Source of the DNA: Solidesulfovibrio alcoholivorans DSM 5433
Lineage (GTDB): Bacteria; Desulfobacterota; Desulfovibrionia; Desulfovibrionales; Desulfovibrionaceae
DNA: 64,000 bases
Direction: 5' to 3'
Assembly (NCBI RefSeq): GCF_000702665.1
Contig: NZ_JNJA01000009.1
Location: 62,001-126,000 of the forward strand
Part shown: one piece after another, positions 45,172 through 53,431 of the stretch
How the letters are laid out: the number at the start of each line of letters is the position of its first letter
Numbering within the stretch: the stretch's first letter is position 1
The notes under the pieces: generated by a model
The model's database searches: none
The model's input: the letters and a program-made list of their open reading frames with translations, nothing else
What the model was told of the DNA's origin: nothing
Position numbers and translations under genes: made by a program

Positions 45172-45186
45172 GGCACACGACTTGCT
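45171..45186 (+). promoter_or_regulatory. Sigma-54 promoter of fliD
   Basis: TGGCACACGACTTGCT fits the sigma-54 consensus TGGCAC-N5-TTGC, with GG at 45172-45173 and GC at 45184-45185 separated by exactly 10 bases. It starts at the last base of the flagellin terminator and lies 55 bases ahead of fliD. It marks fliD as an RpoN-controlled, earlier class of flagellar gene than flagellin. Confidence 0.85.
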
Positions 45187-45240
45187 TATATAGAAACGGA
45201 GTTCTCCAGACAACGACGACTTTTTGGCCAGGATGGAACC

Positions 45241-46935
45241 ATGTCCTCGATCAGCGCCTACACACCGATCAGCACCTCTGGGCAGATCAACTATTCGGGC
45301 CTCGGCAACGGCACCGATTTCGACGCGCTGATCACCAAGCTCGTCCAGGTCGAGCAGGGCCGCATCAAGACCCTGCAAACCTGGAAACAGTCCTGGGTCA
45401 AAAAACAGGCGGCCTTCCAGGAACTCAACACCGCCATGCTCGAACTCAAGACCACGCTGGAGGGCATGGACACCGAGGGCGAGTTTCTGGTCAAAACCAC
45501 CGACTCCACCAATTCTTCCATCTTAAGCGCCAGCACGGGCTCGAACGCCCTCGACGGCTCCCATTCGATCACGGTGGCCCGCTTGGCCACGGCCAAGGCC
45601 ATGGTGACCCAGACCGGCTATGCCAGCGCGGACACGGACATCAATCCCGCCAGCACCGACGCGACGTTCGCATACGCCTACCAGGGCACGACCTATTCCG
45701 TCTCCGTCGGCGCAAACGCCACGCTCACCGACCTCGCCAGCATCGTCAACAACGACCCCAACAACGCCGGCGTCAAGGCCAACGTGGTCTACGACGGCTC
45801 CAAATACTACCTCCAACTGCGCGGCATGGACACCGGCGACGACGCGAGCCTCGTCATCGACTCGGGGACCACCCTCACCGGGTTCGGCGCGGCCGATTTC
45901 GACACCATCACGTCCAACGCCAGCGCGCAGCTCAAGCTCGACGGCTGGCCCACGGGGACAGGTTCCTACATCACCCGCGAGACCAACACCGTCACGGACC
46001 TCATCTCCGGCCTGACCCTCAACCTCAAAAGCACGGGCACGGTCACCATCACCACCGCCACGGACACCGATGCGGTCCGGGAGAACATCCAGACCTTCGT
46101 CGAGCAGATGAACACCGTGCGCTCCCTGCTCCAGGATCTCACGGCATACGACTCCACCACGCAGAAGGGTTCCCTCCTGACCGGCAACTACGGCCTTCAG
46201 CTCATCGACACCAAGCTCAAGACCGCCGTGGCCGGAAAAGGCGTGGGCTTCGACTACACCGGCGACACCTTCTCCGTGCTCTCCCAACTCGGCATCCTCA
46301 CCGACGCCGAGCAGGGCTCCAAGACCGAAGGCCTGCTCGTCATCAGCAACGCCCGCCTCACCACCGTCCTTGCCTCCAACGCCAGCGGCGTGGCGGAACT
46401 GTTCGCCGCCAACTACCTCGGCCGCACCGACTCTTCGGATATGACGCTCTCCTCCTACATTTCCGGCACCACCAAGTGTGGCACCTACGACGTGTCCTAC
46501 ACCACCAACGCCAGCGGCAAGCTCACCGGCGCCACCATCAACGGGCACGAGGCCCTCTGGCACAGCAATTCCAACCTCATTACCGGCGCGCACGGCTACG
46601 ACGAAGCCGGTATGGTCATCAAAGCCATCGACGTCACCGCCGGCACCCACACCGGCACGGTATCCCTCAAGCAAGGAAAGACCGGAGAGCTTATGGATCT
46701 GCTCGCCCAGCTCACCGACAACACCGATGGCCCCCTGCATATCCTCGACGAGAACTACGACGACATCACGCACATGATCGACGACAAGATCGCTTTCGAG
46801 CAGCGCCGCATAGACACTTACGCCTCCAACCTGCGCAAGCGCTTCGCCAAAACCGACGCCCTGCTGTCGCGGTACAACCAGATGCAAAACCAGCTTACCT
46901 CGCAGATCAACCAGCTCAGCTCCTCCTCCTCGTAA
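45241..46935 (+). CDS. fliD: Flagellar hook-associated protein 2 (filament cap)
   Basis: A 564-residue FliD. The N-terminal domain (about residues 18-115) has SGLGNGTDFDALITKLVQVE, and the C-terminal domain (from about 315) ends with RRIDTYASNLRKRFAKTDALLSRYNQMQNQLTSQINQL, a long coil. The middle is beta-rich. It caps the growing filament and directs flagellin folding. It starts 120 bases after flagellin from its own sigma-54 promoter and is followed by fliS 81 bases later. Confidence 0.95.
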   Translation: MSSISAYTPISTSGQINYSGLGNGTDFDALITKLVQVEQGRIKTLQTWKQSWVKKQAAFQELNTAMLELKTTLEGMDTEGEFLVKTTDSTNSSILSASTGSNALDGSHSITVARLATAKAMVTQTGYASADTDINPASTDATFAYAYQGTTYSVSVGANATLTDLASIVNNDPNNAGVKANVVYDGSKYYLQLRGMDTGDDASLVIDSGTTLTGFGAADFDTITSNASAQLKLDGWPTGTGSYITRETNTVTDLISGLTLNLKSTGTVTITTATDTDAVRENIQTFVEQMNTVRSLLQDLTAYDSTTQKGSLLTGNYGLQLIDTKLKTAVAGKGVGFDYTGDTFSVLSQLGILTDAEQGSKTEGLLVISNARLTTVLASNASGVAELFAANYLGRTDSSDMTLSSYISGTTKCGTYDVSYTTNASGKLTGATINGHEALWHSNSNLITGAHGYDEAGMVIKAIDVTAGTHTGTVSLKQGKTGELMDLLAQLTDNTDGPLHILDENYDDITHMIDDKIAFEQRRIDTYASNLRKRFAKTDALLSRYNQMQNQLTSQINQLSSSSS

Positions 46936-47016
46936 TCGCCGCGCGGGACAATTTTCCGTTCCCCCTTCAGAAAATCCGCTGCCGTCCGATAAGAGGCAAA
47001 ACAGGGGGAGACTTCC

Positions 47017-47688
47017 ATGCAAAGCGCCGCCAGATCCTACTTTCAAACCCAGGTCGCCACCACCACCCAGGGCGACCTGCTCATCATGCTCTTCGACGCG
47101 GCGCTCAAGTTCCTGCGCCAAGCCAAGGAAAAGATCGCCGCCAGGGACTATGCCCAGAAGGGCATCCTCATCTCCAAGGCCCTGGACATCCTCTCCGAAC
47201 TCCAGGGCACCCTCAACGCCCAGAAGGGCGGCGAACTGGCCGACCGCCTGCAAAAGCTCTACTTCTTCTGCAGCACGCGCCTGCTGGCCGCCAACCTCAA
47301 GCTGGACATCTCCAAGATCGACGAGGTGATGCACATTCTGACCGGCCTGCGCGACGCCTTCAACGAGGCCAATGCCAAGGTCGCGACCAAGGTCGTGCCG
47401 ACCACGGGCGTCCAGGCGACCAACCGCCCGGCTGTCGCCTCCGCCGCGCCGTACGTTTCCCAGGCCGCCGCCGCAGCGGCCTACCCCGCCGCCATGGCCG
47501 CGGACACGCCCGCCGCCACGCCGCGCCAGCCCGTGGTGCCGAGCGCCGGTCCGGCCCCGGTCAAGACCGAGCCGGTCGTCCACGTCAATATCCCGACACC
47601 TATTCCCGGCAGCGCCGCCCCCTACACCAAGGCCGCGCCCGTCAACCGCATCATGGCCGCCTACGCCGCCAGCCGCGCCCAGGGCTGA
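47017..47688 (+). CDS. fliS: Flagellin chaperone FliS with long Pro/Ala-rich tail
   Basis: The first ~125 residues are FliS: YFQTQVATTTQGDLLIMLFDAALKFL and LDISKIDEVMHILTGLRDAF. FliS binds the flagellin C-terminus and keeps it unfolded for export. Usual length is about 120-140; here 223 because of a tail (about 126-223) rich in Ala, Pro, Val and Thr with no predicted domain. The tail is in frame and has no interrupting stop, so it is part of the protein. The start follows GGGGGAGAC. What the tail does is unknown; it could bind another export partner. Confidence 0.88.
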   Translation: MQSAARSYFQTQVATTTQGDLLIMLFDAALKFLRQAKEKIAARDYAQKGILISKALDILSELQGTLNAQKGGELADRLQKLYFFCSTRLLAANLKLDISKIDEVMHILTGLRDAFNEANAKVATKVVPTTGVQATNRPAVASAAPYVSQAAAAAAYPAAMAADTPAATPRQPVVPSAGPAPVKTEPVVHVNIPTPIPGSAAPYTKAAPVNRIMAAYAASRAQG

Positions 47689-47752
47689 GCCCCGCTCGTC
47701 CCGCCTGGACTTTCCGTCGCGCCCTGCGCTACAGCCCTCTGCGGAGGCCGTG

Positions 47753-48982
47753 GTGCAAGGCGCGCATCCTTTTTTCACCTATACCGGGGAAATCCTGGCC
47801 TGGCGGCTCGGCGAAGAGCGGAACGCCGACGTTTCGCCGTCTCCCGCCCCCGACGCAGCCCGCGTGCGGGCCTGGGCCGGGCGCATCCTGCGCGCCGCCC
47901 GGGACGCCCGGGAAATCGTCCTGCTCGGCCTCGGCTCGGGAGCCGTGGCCGGAGCCCTGGCCCGAAGCCTGCCTGACGACAAAGTTCTGACGGTACTGTC
48001 CCCGGACCCGGCCGCCGCGCGCCGCCTCGCCGCAAGCGGCGGCCTGGACTGGCGCACCCCGGACGGCCAGGCCAGGCTTCTCGCCGACACCTCGCGGCAG
48101 GCCCTTTACTGCCTGCCAGCGCTCGCCGGGTTCGATCCCGCCCGGGCCGTCGTCGTCGCCAACCCCGAGTCCGGCCAGCCGCACACGCGCGAAGCCCTGG
48201 CCTGGGTACGCCGGATGCTCACGGCAAGCGTTCCCCTGCCCGATGCCCCGTACGACGCCGCCCGGCCCGCCCCCGCCCCGCCGGACGTGACCCTGGCCGT
48301 GCTCGTCCAGCCCCAGGAGACCGGTCTCGAGGAATTCTTCGCCGCCTGCGCCGGGCTGGCGCACAGCGCCGTCCTCTGCTGGGACGCCGCAGCCGTGCCG
48401 CGCCAAGCCTCCCTCGCCCGCGCCCTGGGCATGCCCGTGCGCCACCTGGCCCGGCCCCTGGCCGGCGACTTCGCGGCCCAGCGCAACGCCCTCCTGGCCG
48501 CCTGCCCGCCGGGCTGGGTCCTGACCCTCGACCCGGACGAACGCCCCGCCCCGGGCATGGCGCAAACCATCGCCCGCGTGACGCGCGCCCCGGATATCGG
48601 CGGCGTCTTCTTCCCCCGCCTGACCCTCTATCCCGACCAGGGCCACGCCAAGGTCGGACACGGCCTTTGGCCCGACCTCCAGTTGCGCCTTTTCCACATG
48701 CTGCCGCCCGCTTCGCCGCGCTACGTCCGGCCCGTGCACGAACGCCTGGAAGGCCTCGCCGGCCGGGCCGCCCTGGCCCTTGACACGCCGCTATTCCACT
48801 ACAACCGGCTCCTTGCCGACGAAGGCGCGGTCAAGGCCAAGCTCGCGGCCTACGACGCCGCAGCAGGCCAGCCCCGCCACCACCTCAGCAGCGACTACCC
48901 ATCCCTGCCCCTCGCATTCTTCAGCGCCCTGTCCGGCGACCGGCGCGACGGAAGGGTTTTGCTCCTGCCGCCGCTGTGGTAA
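47753..48982 (+). CDS. Family-2-like glycosyltransferase of the flagellar region
   Basis: The start is GTG at 47753 (or 47750) behind GCGGAGG; the long open frame upstream is a shadow of fliS. The 409-residue protein has an N-terminal Rossmann-like half with GEILAWRLGEERN and LLGLGSGAVAGALARSL, and a C-terminal half with WVLTLDPDERPAPGMAQTI, the D-x-D-E-R metal and donor site of GT2 enzymes. The unusual N-terminal part is probably acceptor-binding. Its position 64 bases after fliS suggests flagellin glycosylation. That target is inference. Its exact start is moderately uncertain. Confidence 0.72.
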   Translation: MQGAHPFFTYTGEILAWRLGEERNADVSPSPAPDAARVRAWAGRILRAARDAREIVLLGLGSGAVAGALARSLPDDKVLTVLSPDPAAARRLAASGGLDWRTPDGQARLLADTSRQALYCLPALAGFDPARAVVVANPESGQPHTREALAWVRRMLTASVPLPDAPYDAARPAPAPPDVTLAVLVQPQETGLEEFFAACAGLAHSAVLCWDAAAVPRQASLARALGMPVRHLARPLAGDFAAQRNALLAACPPGWVLTLDPDERPAPGMAQTIARVTRAPDIGGVFFPRLTLYPDQGHAKVGHGLWPDLQLRLFHMLPPASPRYVRPVHERLEGLAGRAALALDTPLFHYNRLLADEGAVKAKLAAYDAAAGQPRHHLSSDYPSLPLAFFSALSGDRRDGRVLLLPPLW

Positions 48983-49094
48983 CGACCCTGGGGTTTGCGG
49001 CCACGGCAGCGGTTGCCTTGAGGCCGCGCTCCGGCTACACTGCATCCTGCCGGTTCACGTCCGGCAGCCGCCTTCGTGCGGCCCATAAAGGGAC

Positions 49095-50606
49095 ATGATG
49101 CGCATCACTTGCCCGCAATGCGGCTTCTTCCGGGACATTCCCGACAACAAGGTTCCGGTGACCTCGACCATGGCCACTTGCCCCAAGTGCCGCCATCGGT
49201 TCAAATTCCGTCTGGACCGGGAACCGGCCCCGCGCCGCCCCGAATCCCGCAGCCAAGCCCCCCTGCCCGGCGTCGAGGAAGCCGAATCCTCCTGGCGCAG
49301 GCCCGGACCGGCCGCAGCGCGGCGCGAGGCGACACCCGCGCCCGCAAGCCGCTTCGACCCCGACACCCTGCCGCCCCTGCCCGAGGAGGACGTGCACGAG
49401 ATTCCTGCGCCCAGCAAACGGCGCAGCGCTCCTCCCGAGCCCCTCGAGCCCGCCGGCCCCCTTGAGGAGGAAGCGCCGGCCCATTTTCGGGAACCCGCGC
49501 CCGAGAATGCGCCCGGCGTCGCCGACGACGCGGAGGAACCCTACGCCGTAGCGCCCCCGCGTCGCCGTCGCCTGTCCGATGCCGCTGACGACGCGCAACG
49601 CCCCACGCCGCCGCAACATGCCCCGCGCCACGAACGGCCCCCGTCTGACGAAACGCCGCCGTATCGGGCCGATGAGCCACGCCAGCCCCCCGCACCGGCC
49701 GCACCTCCCTCCGAGGAAACGCCCGCGGCTCCAGCGGCGCGCCACGACGTTCCCAACGTCCCGGACGCCACGCCCGGAGCGCACGATGTCCCCGAGGAAC
49801 CCCGGACCCTCCCGGCCCCCGAGCCCAAAGCCGAAGAACCCGCCCCGCGCCGCAGCGACGGCGTGCGCGACATCTGGGCGCGGCTCAAGGCCATGGACGA
49901 AGGCCCCTCGAAAAAACCCGTGGAGCCGGAATCCCTGGGCGACCCGTTCCGCGAAGAGGAAACCCCGCCCCGCGAAATCGTCAGCGATCCCATTCCCTGG
50001 GAGCGCCTCGACGCCTACGGTTTTTTCCCGGGCCTTTTCCTGACGCTCAAAAAGCTCCTCTTCACGCCGATGACCTTTTTCGGGGAAATGCCCGAAGGAC
50101 GTCCCAAGAGCAAAGCCCTGGTCTTCAACCTGCTCATCAGCGAATTCCTGCTCCTGCTCGATTTCCTCTGGTCGCTGTTCGGCCTGCGGGCCAAACTCGG
50201 CGGCTCGGCCCAGTCCGACGCCCTGGGCGCGGCGGCCGCCACCCCGGGCCTGGGCTTCCTCATCGCCCTGCTGCTCGTACCCCTGGCCATCGCGCTCGGC
50301 ATCTACCTCGACGCCTGGCTCACCCACCTGCTGCTCCTGCTTTTCCGCAGCGCCAAAAAGGGCTTCAACGAGACGTTTCGGGTCATGTGCTACAGCGCCG
50401 CGCCCACCGTCCTCTCCGCCATCCCCGTGGCCGGGCAGATCCTCTCGCCCGTCATCCTCGTCTGGTACATGGCGCTGCAGGCCATCGGCCTCAAAAAAGT
50501 CCACGAAGGGGCGTACACGCAGACCCTGGCCGCCATCTTCATCAAATGGTCCCTGTACCTGTTCCTGCTGCTGGCCATGCTGCAAAACTTCACTCCCGGC
50601 CAATAG
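49095..50606 (+). CDS. Zinc-ribbon protein with acidic linker and Yip1-type membrane domain
   Basis: A 503-residue protein. Residues 1-40 are a zinc ribbon, CPQCGFF and CPKCRHRFKF, of the MJ0042 type. A very long Pro/Glu/Ala-rich, probably disordered linker follows (about 45-285). The C-terminal third (about 300-500) has WERLDAYGFFPGLFLTLKKLLFTPMTFFGEMP and five helices, fitting a Yip1 domain. Such zinc-ribbon/Yip1 fusions are known in Desulfovibrio-type genomes without known function. It starts the envelope run of 49-52 kb. Confidence 0.75.
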   Translation: MMRITCPQCGFFRDIPDNKVPVTSTMATCPKCRHRFKFRLDREPAPRRPESRSQAPLPGVEEAESSWRRPGPAAARREATPAPASRFDPDTLPPLPEEDVHEIPAPSKRRSAPPEPLEPAGPLEEEAPAHFREPAPENAPGVADDAEEPYAVAPPRRRRLSDAADDAQRPTPPQHAPRHERPPSDETPPYRADEPRQPPAPAAPPSEETPAAPAARHDVPNVPDATPGAHDVPEEPRTLPAPEPKAEEPAPRRSDGVRDIWARLKAMDEGPSKKPVEPESLGDPFREEETPPREIVSDPIPWERLDAYGFFPGLFLTLKKLLFTPMTFFGEMPEGRPKSKALVFNLLISEFLLLLDFLWSLFGLRAKLGGSAQSDALGAAAATPGLGFLIALLLVPLAIALGIYLDAWLTHLLLLLFRSAKKGFNETFRVMCYSAAPTVLSAIPVAGQILSPVILVWYMALQAIGLKKVHEGAYTQTLAAIFIKWSLYLFLLLAMLQNFTPGQ

Positions 50607-50709
50607 CCCCCTCTTGACGCTGCCGCCCGGAACCGCGACAACAACAACGAAAAAGGCGCACCCGGCATGCCGCCCGGCACGCCCGCGCCAACCGAGGACG
50701 GAACGAGCC

Positions 50710-51045
50710 ATGTGGGCATGGTTGCGCGGACTCTGGCAGAATCTGGCACACAGACGACGACTGGCCCGGGATATCCATCCCGGGACCTTTCGCGCCATGG
50801 CCGCCGAACTCGCCGAGCTTGCCGACCTCGCCTCCAAAGCGCGCCCCGAGGAACAGGCCTTCCAACTCAAGGCCCGCCGCATCCGCGAGGAAATGCGCGA
50901 ACTGGACCGCATGGCCGATCGCCCCGAATTCCGCCTGCTGCCGTCCAAGAAACGACAGGAGCTGCGCGAAAGCCTGCTCTCCTCCCGGGAACAACTGCTC
51001 AAAACCCTCTCCGACGCGCCCGTGGTCACCACCACGCGCCAGTAA
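50710..51045 (+). CDS. Small helical protein of unknown function (111 aa)
   Basis: Starts at an ATG behind GAACGAGCC; the longer frame from 50614 has no site. The 111 residues are nearly all charged helix, with a Trp-rich N-terminus (MWAWLRGLWQNL) that may dip into the membrane. Heptad-like ARRIREEMRELDRMAD suggests a coiled coil. No domain is recognised. It lies between the Yip1 protein and a lipoprotein, so a structural envelope role is likely but unproven. Confidence 0.65.
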   Translation: MWAWLRGLWQNLAHRRRLARDIHPGTFRAMAAELAELADLASKARPEEQAFQLKARRIREEMRELDRMADRPEFRLLPSKKRQELRESLLSSREQLLKTLSDAPVVTTTRQ

Positions 51046-51068
51046 CCCCCGACACCCAAGGAGGCCCC

Positions 51069-51815
51069 ATGCGCCGCACGCTCCATCGCGCCAGTCCCCT
51101 GCCCGGCCTGCCGCTCCTCGGCCTCGCCCTGTGCCTCCTTGTCGCGGCCTGCGCCGTGGAGCCCAAACTCTCCGACAAGCATACCTTCTACATCGACAAC
51201 TACACCCGTCGCGGCAACCCCGAAGTCTACGTCGAGCCCATGCGCTCGCCGCCCAGACCCGTCGGCGCGCTCATCGTGCCCTTCCAGGTCACCCAGGACA
51301 TCGCCTACCCCCAGGAACTCGGCGAGCAACTCACACGCATCGTCTGGCAAACCTGGACCCGCGACCGCGTCTTTCCCAAACTCATCTACGAAGCCAACCT
51401 GCGTAACGCCACAACGCCGCAGGCCGTGGCCCTGGCCCGCAAAATGGGCCTTGACGTCGTCATCGTCGGCAAATTCACCTACGTCATGTCCGGCGGCACA
51501 CGCGGCGACAGCGGCGTCTCCTTCACCTTCGACGTCATCGACGTCCAAAGCGGCGAACGCCTCTGGTCCATGGCCCACGCCGGCACCATGGAAACCGGCC
51601 TGACCGAAGACTATATCATCTTCGCCCGTAAAAACCGCATGCCCACCGACCCCCTCTCCGCCATCACCGCCACCCTCGCCATGGATATGGGCGGCCCCAT
51701 GACCAAATGGGACTACGGCTACGTCCCCCCAAAACCCGCCGCCCCAAACCCCACGCCACCACAGCCGCAACCGCTGCCGCAGCAACAGTCGCAACAGCGC
51801 CCGGGAGGATTTTAG
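51069..51815 (+). CDS. Outer-membrane lipoprotein, FlgO/CsgG-like fold
   Basis: A 248-residue lipoprotein: the signal LLGLALCLLVAAC (about residues 16-28) ends in a lipobox with Cys about 28. The start follows AAGGAGG. The mature domain has GALIVPFQVTQDIAYPQELG, MGLDVVIVGKFTYVMSGG and FTFDVIDVQSGERLWSM, an alpha/beta pattern shared by FlgO, CsgG and TolB N-terminal domains. The C-terminal 35 residues are Pro/Gln-rich. A flagellar or pore role is a reasonable guess from the fold and from flagellar genes nearby. It is convergent with the OmpA-like gene. Confidence 0.75.
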   Translation: MRRTLHRASPLPGLPLLGLALCLLVAACAVEPKLSDKHTFYIDNYTRRGNPEVYVEPMRSPPRPVGALIVPFQVTQDIAYPQELGEQLTRIVWQTWTRDRVFPKLIYEANLRNATTPQAVALARKMGLDVVIVGKFTYVMSGGTRGDSGVSFTFDVIDVQSGERLWSMAHAGTMETGLTEDYIIFARKNRMPTDPLSAITATLAMDMGGPMTKWDYGYVPPKPAAPNPTPPQPQPLPQQQSQQRPGGF

Positions 51816-51850
51816 GGAAAGGGAAGCGAAGCGAAGTGACGACGAAGAAG

Positions 51851-51905
51851 TGGGGCTCTGCCCCACGCCCCGCCGGGGGGGGATCATCCCCCCCGGCCCC
51901 CCTGG
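51851..51905 (+). repeat. GC-rich palindromic element, copy A
   Basis: It has TGGGGCTCTGCCCCA, an internal palindrome, then CGCCCCGCC and a long G-run and C-run around GATCAT. The same words occur inverted at 52215-52265. This looks like a REP-type dispersed element. Confidence 0.7.
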
Positions 51906-52081
51906 ACGGGGGAGTCGAATGCGGGTGAGAGGACGGTCGGAGGGCGGTGCGCCGGACCATGTGGTCGGGCGCCAGCGGCGAAGCGCCGCATTTGGGAACA
52001 CTGAATCCCTTTAAGGTTTTTCTCTTCCCAAGGCTTTCAAAGCAAAATTCCTTCAACCTCGCCCTGAAAGGGCGACGGCCT

Positions 52082-52149
52082 GGGGCCGGGATTTTCCCTG
52101 CCGAGCCTGCCGCGAAAGCGGCGGCAGCGGCAGGGGAAATACCGGCCCC
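52082..52149. repeat. Long hairpin with four matching arms
   Basis: Arms GGGGCCGG, ATTT, CCCTGCC and CTGCCGC (left, 52082-52113) pair with GCGGCAG, GGCAGGG, AAAT and CCGGCCCC (right, 52121-52149) with only small bulges and a loop of about seven bases. This 68-base structure would be very stable in RNA or single-stranded DNA. It is not followed by a T-run. Its role is unknown. Confidence 0.7.
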
Positions 52150-52214
52150 ATCTTCGTACCGCCAACGCCAAGCCTCGCGGTGCCCGCAGCCTCCTCCGCG
52201 CCACGACGCCGAAC

Positions 52215-52265
52215 GGGGGGACCGGGGGGAGTGACTCCCCCCGGCGGGGTCCGGGGCAGCGCCCC
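52215..52265 (-). repeat. GC-rich palindromic element, inverted copy B
   Basis: Read on the minus strand it gives GGGGCGCTGCCCC, then ACCCCGCCGGGGGG, six variable bases and CCCCCCGG. It matches copy A at 51851-51905 closely. The two copies face each other around the 68-base hairpin. Confidence 0.7.
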
Positions 52266-52294
52266 AGCCGCCACCCGGAGGCGTTAGTAGCCTG

Positions 52295-53305
52295 CTACTT
52301 GCCGGGAGCGGGCTTGTCGGGCAGCGCGGGCGGCAGATCGGGCGGCACGGGTGGGGAGGCGGGTTTCGCACCGGCGGCATCCGGGCCAGCAGGTGTCGTG
52401 ACGTCGGCGGCAGGAGCCGCGGGTTCCGCGACATCGCCGGGGGGAGCGGGCTCGGCCTGGGGCGGCGTGGTCGTGGCCTCTTCCTGCGAGGACGGCGACG
52501 GCGTGGGCGCGAGGGGTTCGTTCGGGCCTGGGGGCGGGGGCGGCGGCGCGGATTCGCGCAGGGGTTCCTGCCCGGGAGCGGGGGATTGCGCGGCCGGCTC
52601 CTTGCCGGTAGCCGTGCCGCGCACGCTTTCCGAGCCGGTTTCGCTGGAGAGCAGCGGCACGTCGGCGATGATGACGTCCACGCGGCGGTTTTCCTGGCGG
52701 CCTTCGGGCGTGGCGTTGCTGGCCACGGGCTGGTAGAAGGCGCGGCCCATGGCGGTGAAGCGTTCCGGGGTCAGGCCGCCCTGTTCGGACAGGAAGCGGA
52801 TGACCGAGGACGAGCGGGCGGTGGAGAGCTCCCAGTTGGAGGGGTACAGGGCCGAGTGGATCGGGTTGGCGTCGGTGTGGCCGACGACATAGATGCTCTT
52901 GTCCTTGACCCTATTCAGGACGCCGGCGACCTTGAGCAGGATGGCGCGCCCCCGGGGCGTGATTTCCGCGCTGCCCGAGGCGAAGAGCACCTTGTCGACG
53001 AAATTGATTTCGAGTTTTTCCCGGAACTGGCGTACGCGGATGTCCCGGCTGTCCACCTCGCCGCGCAGGTCCGCGACCAGGGCGTCGTAGGCGGTTTGCA
53101 GTTCACCGGCCTTGCGTTCGAGTTCCACGGCCCGGGCTTCGGCCTTGCGCTCGTCTTCCTTGGAGCGAAAGAGCTGCCGGGTCAGGTTTTCCAGGGCTTC
53201 GGGCACGCCCTTGCGGTGGTAGAGATTGTTGGCCAGGTAGGCCGTCAGCCCCACCGGCACGAGCACCAGCACCACCATGAGCACTTTGAGCCAACGTCCG
53301 CGCAT
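52295..53305 (-). CDS. OmpA/MotB-like protein with Pro-rich tail
   Basis: A 336-residue protein. One membrane helix near the start (about residues 7-28), a coiled-coil stretch (about 45-85), and an OmpA-type peptidoglycan-binding domain (about 95-215: LFASGSAEITPRGRAILLKVAG, VVGHTDANPI, NWELSTARSSSVIRFL, NRRVDVIIAD). The C-terminal 120 residues are Pro/Ala-rich and disordered. MotB or OmpA-type anchoring to the cell wall is likely. No MotA partner is seen in the window, so it may be a non-motor anchor. It is convergent with the lipoprotein gene. Confidence 0.88.
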   Translation of the reverse strand: MRGRWLKVLMVVLVLVPVGLTAYLANNLYHRKGVPEALENLTRQLFRSKEDERKAEARAVELERKAGELQTAYDALVADLRGEVDSRDIRVRQFREKLEINFVDKVLFASGSAEITPRGRAILLKVAGVLNRVKDKSIYVVGHTDANPIHSALYPSNWELSTARSSSVIRFLSEQGGLTPERFTAMGRAFYQPVASNATPEGRQENRRVDVIIADVPLLSSETGSESVRGTATGKEPAAQSPAPGQEPLRESAPPPPPPGPNEPLAPTPSPSSQEEATTTPPQAEPAPPGDVAEPAAPAADVTTPAGPDAAGAKPASPPVPPDLPPALPDKPAPGK

Positions 53306-53431
53306 AGCGCTCCTCCACGCCGGCCGGGCTTGCCGCCGGCGGATGCTTCGCCGTATGGTCGTTTGGTCCGCAACGCATCGTTTCGGACATGGTCATGATT
53401 ATCCGCATTTCATGCAAAAGGCCACAGCCCC

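Larger units (their letters stand above)
51816..52294. other. Convergent intergenic region with repeats and hairpins
   Basis: These 479 bases lie between two converging envelope genes and hold no gene I can support. They contain two inverted copies of a GC-rich palindromic element and one long 68-base hairpin, listed separately. The rest, such as 51910-52080, shows no clear feature. Confidence 0.55.

Noticed and set aside
49035..52001. A 988-codon minus-strand open frame over the Yip1 and lipoprotein genes
   Set aside because: Antisense to three plausible genes and composed of Gly/Arg/Phe-rich filler.
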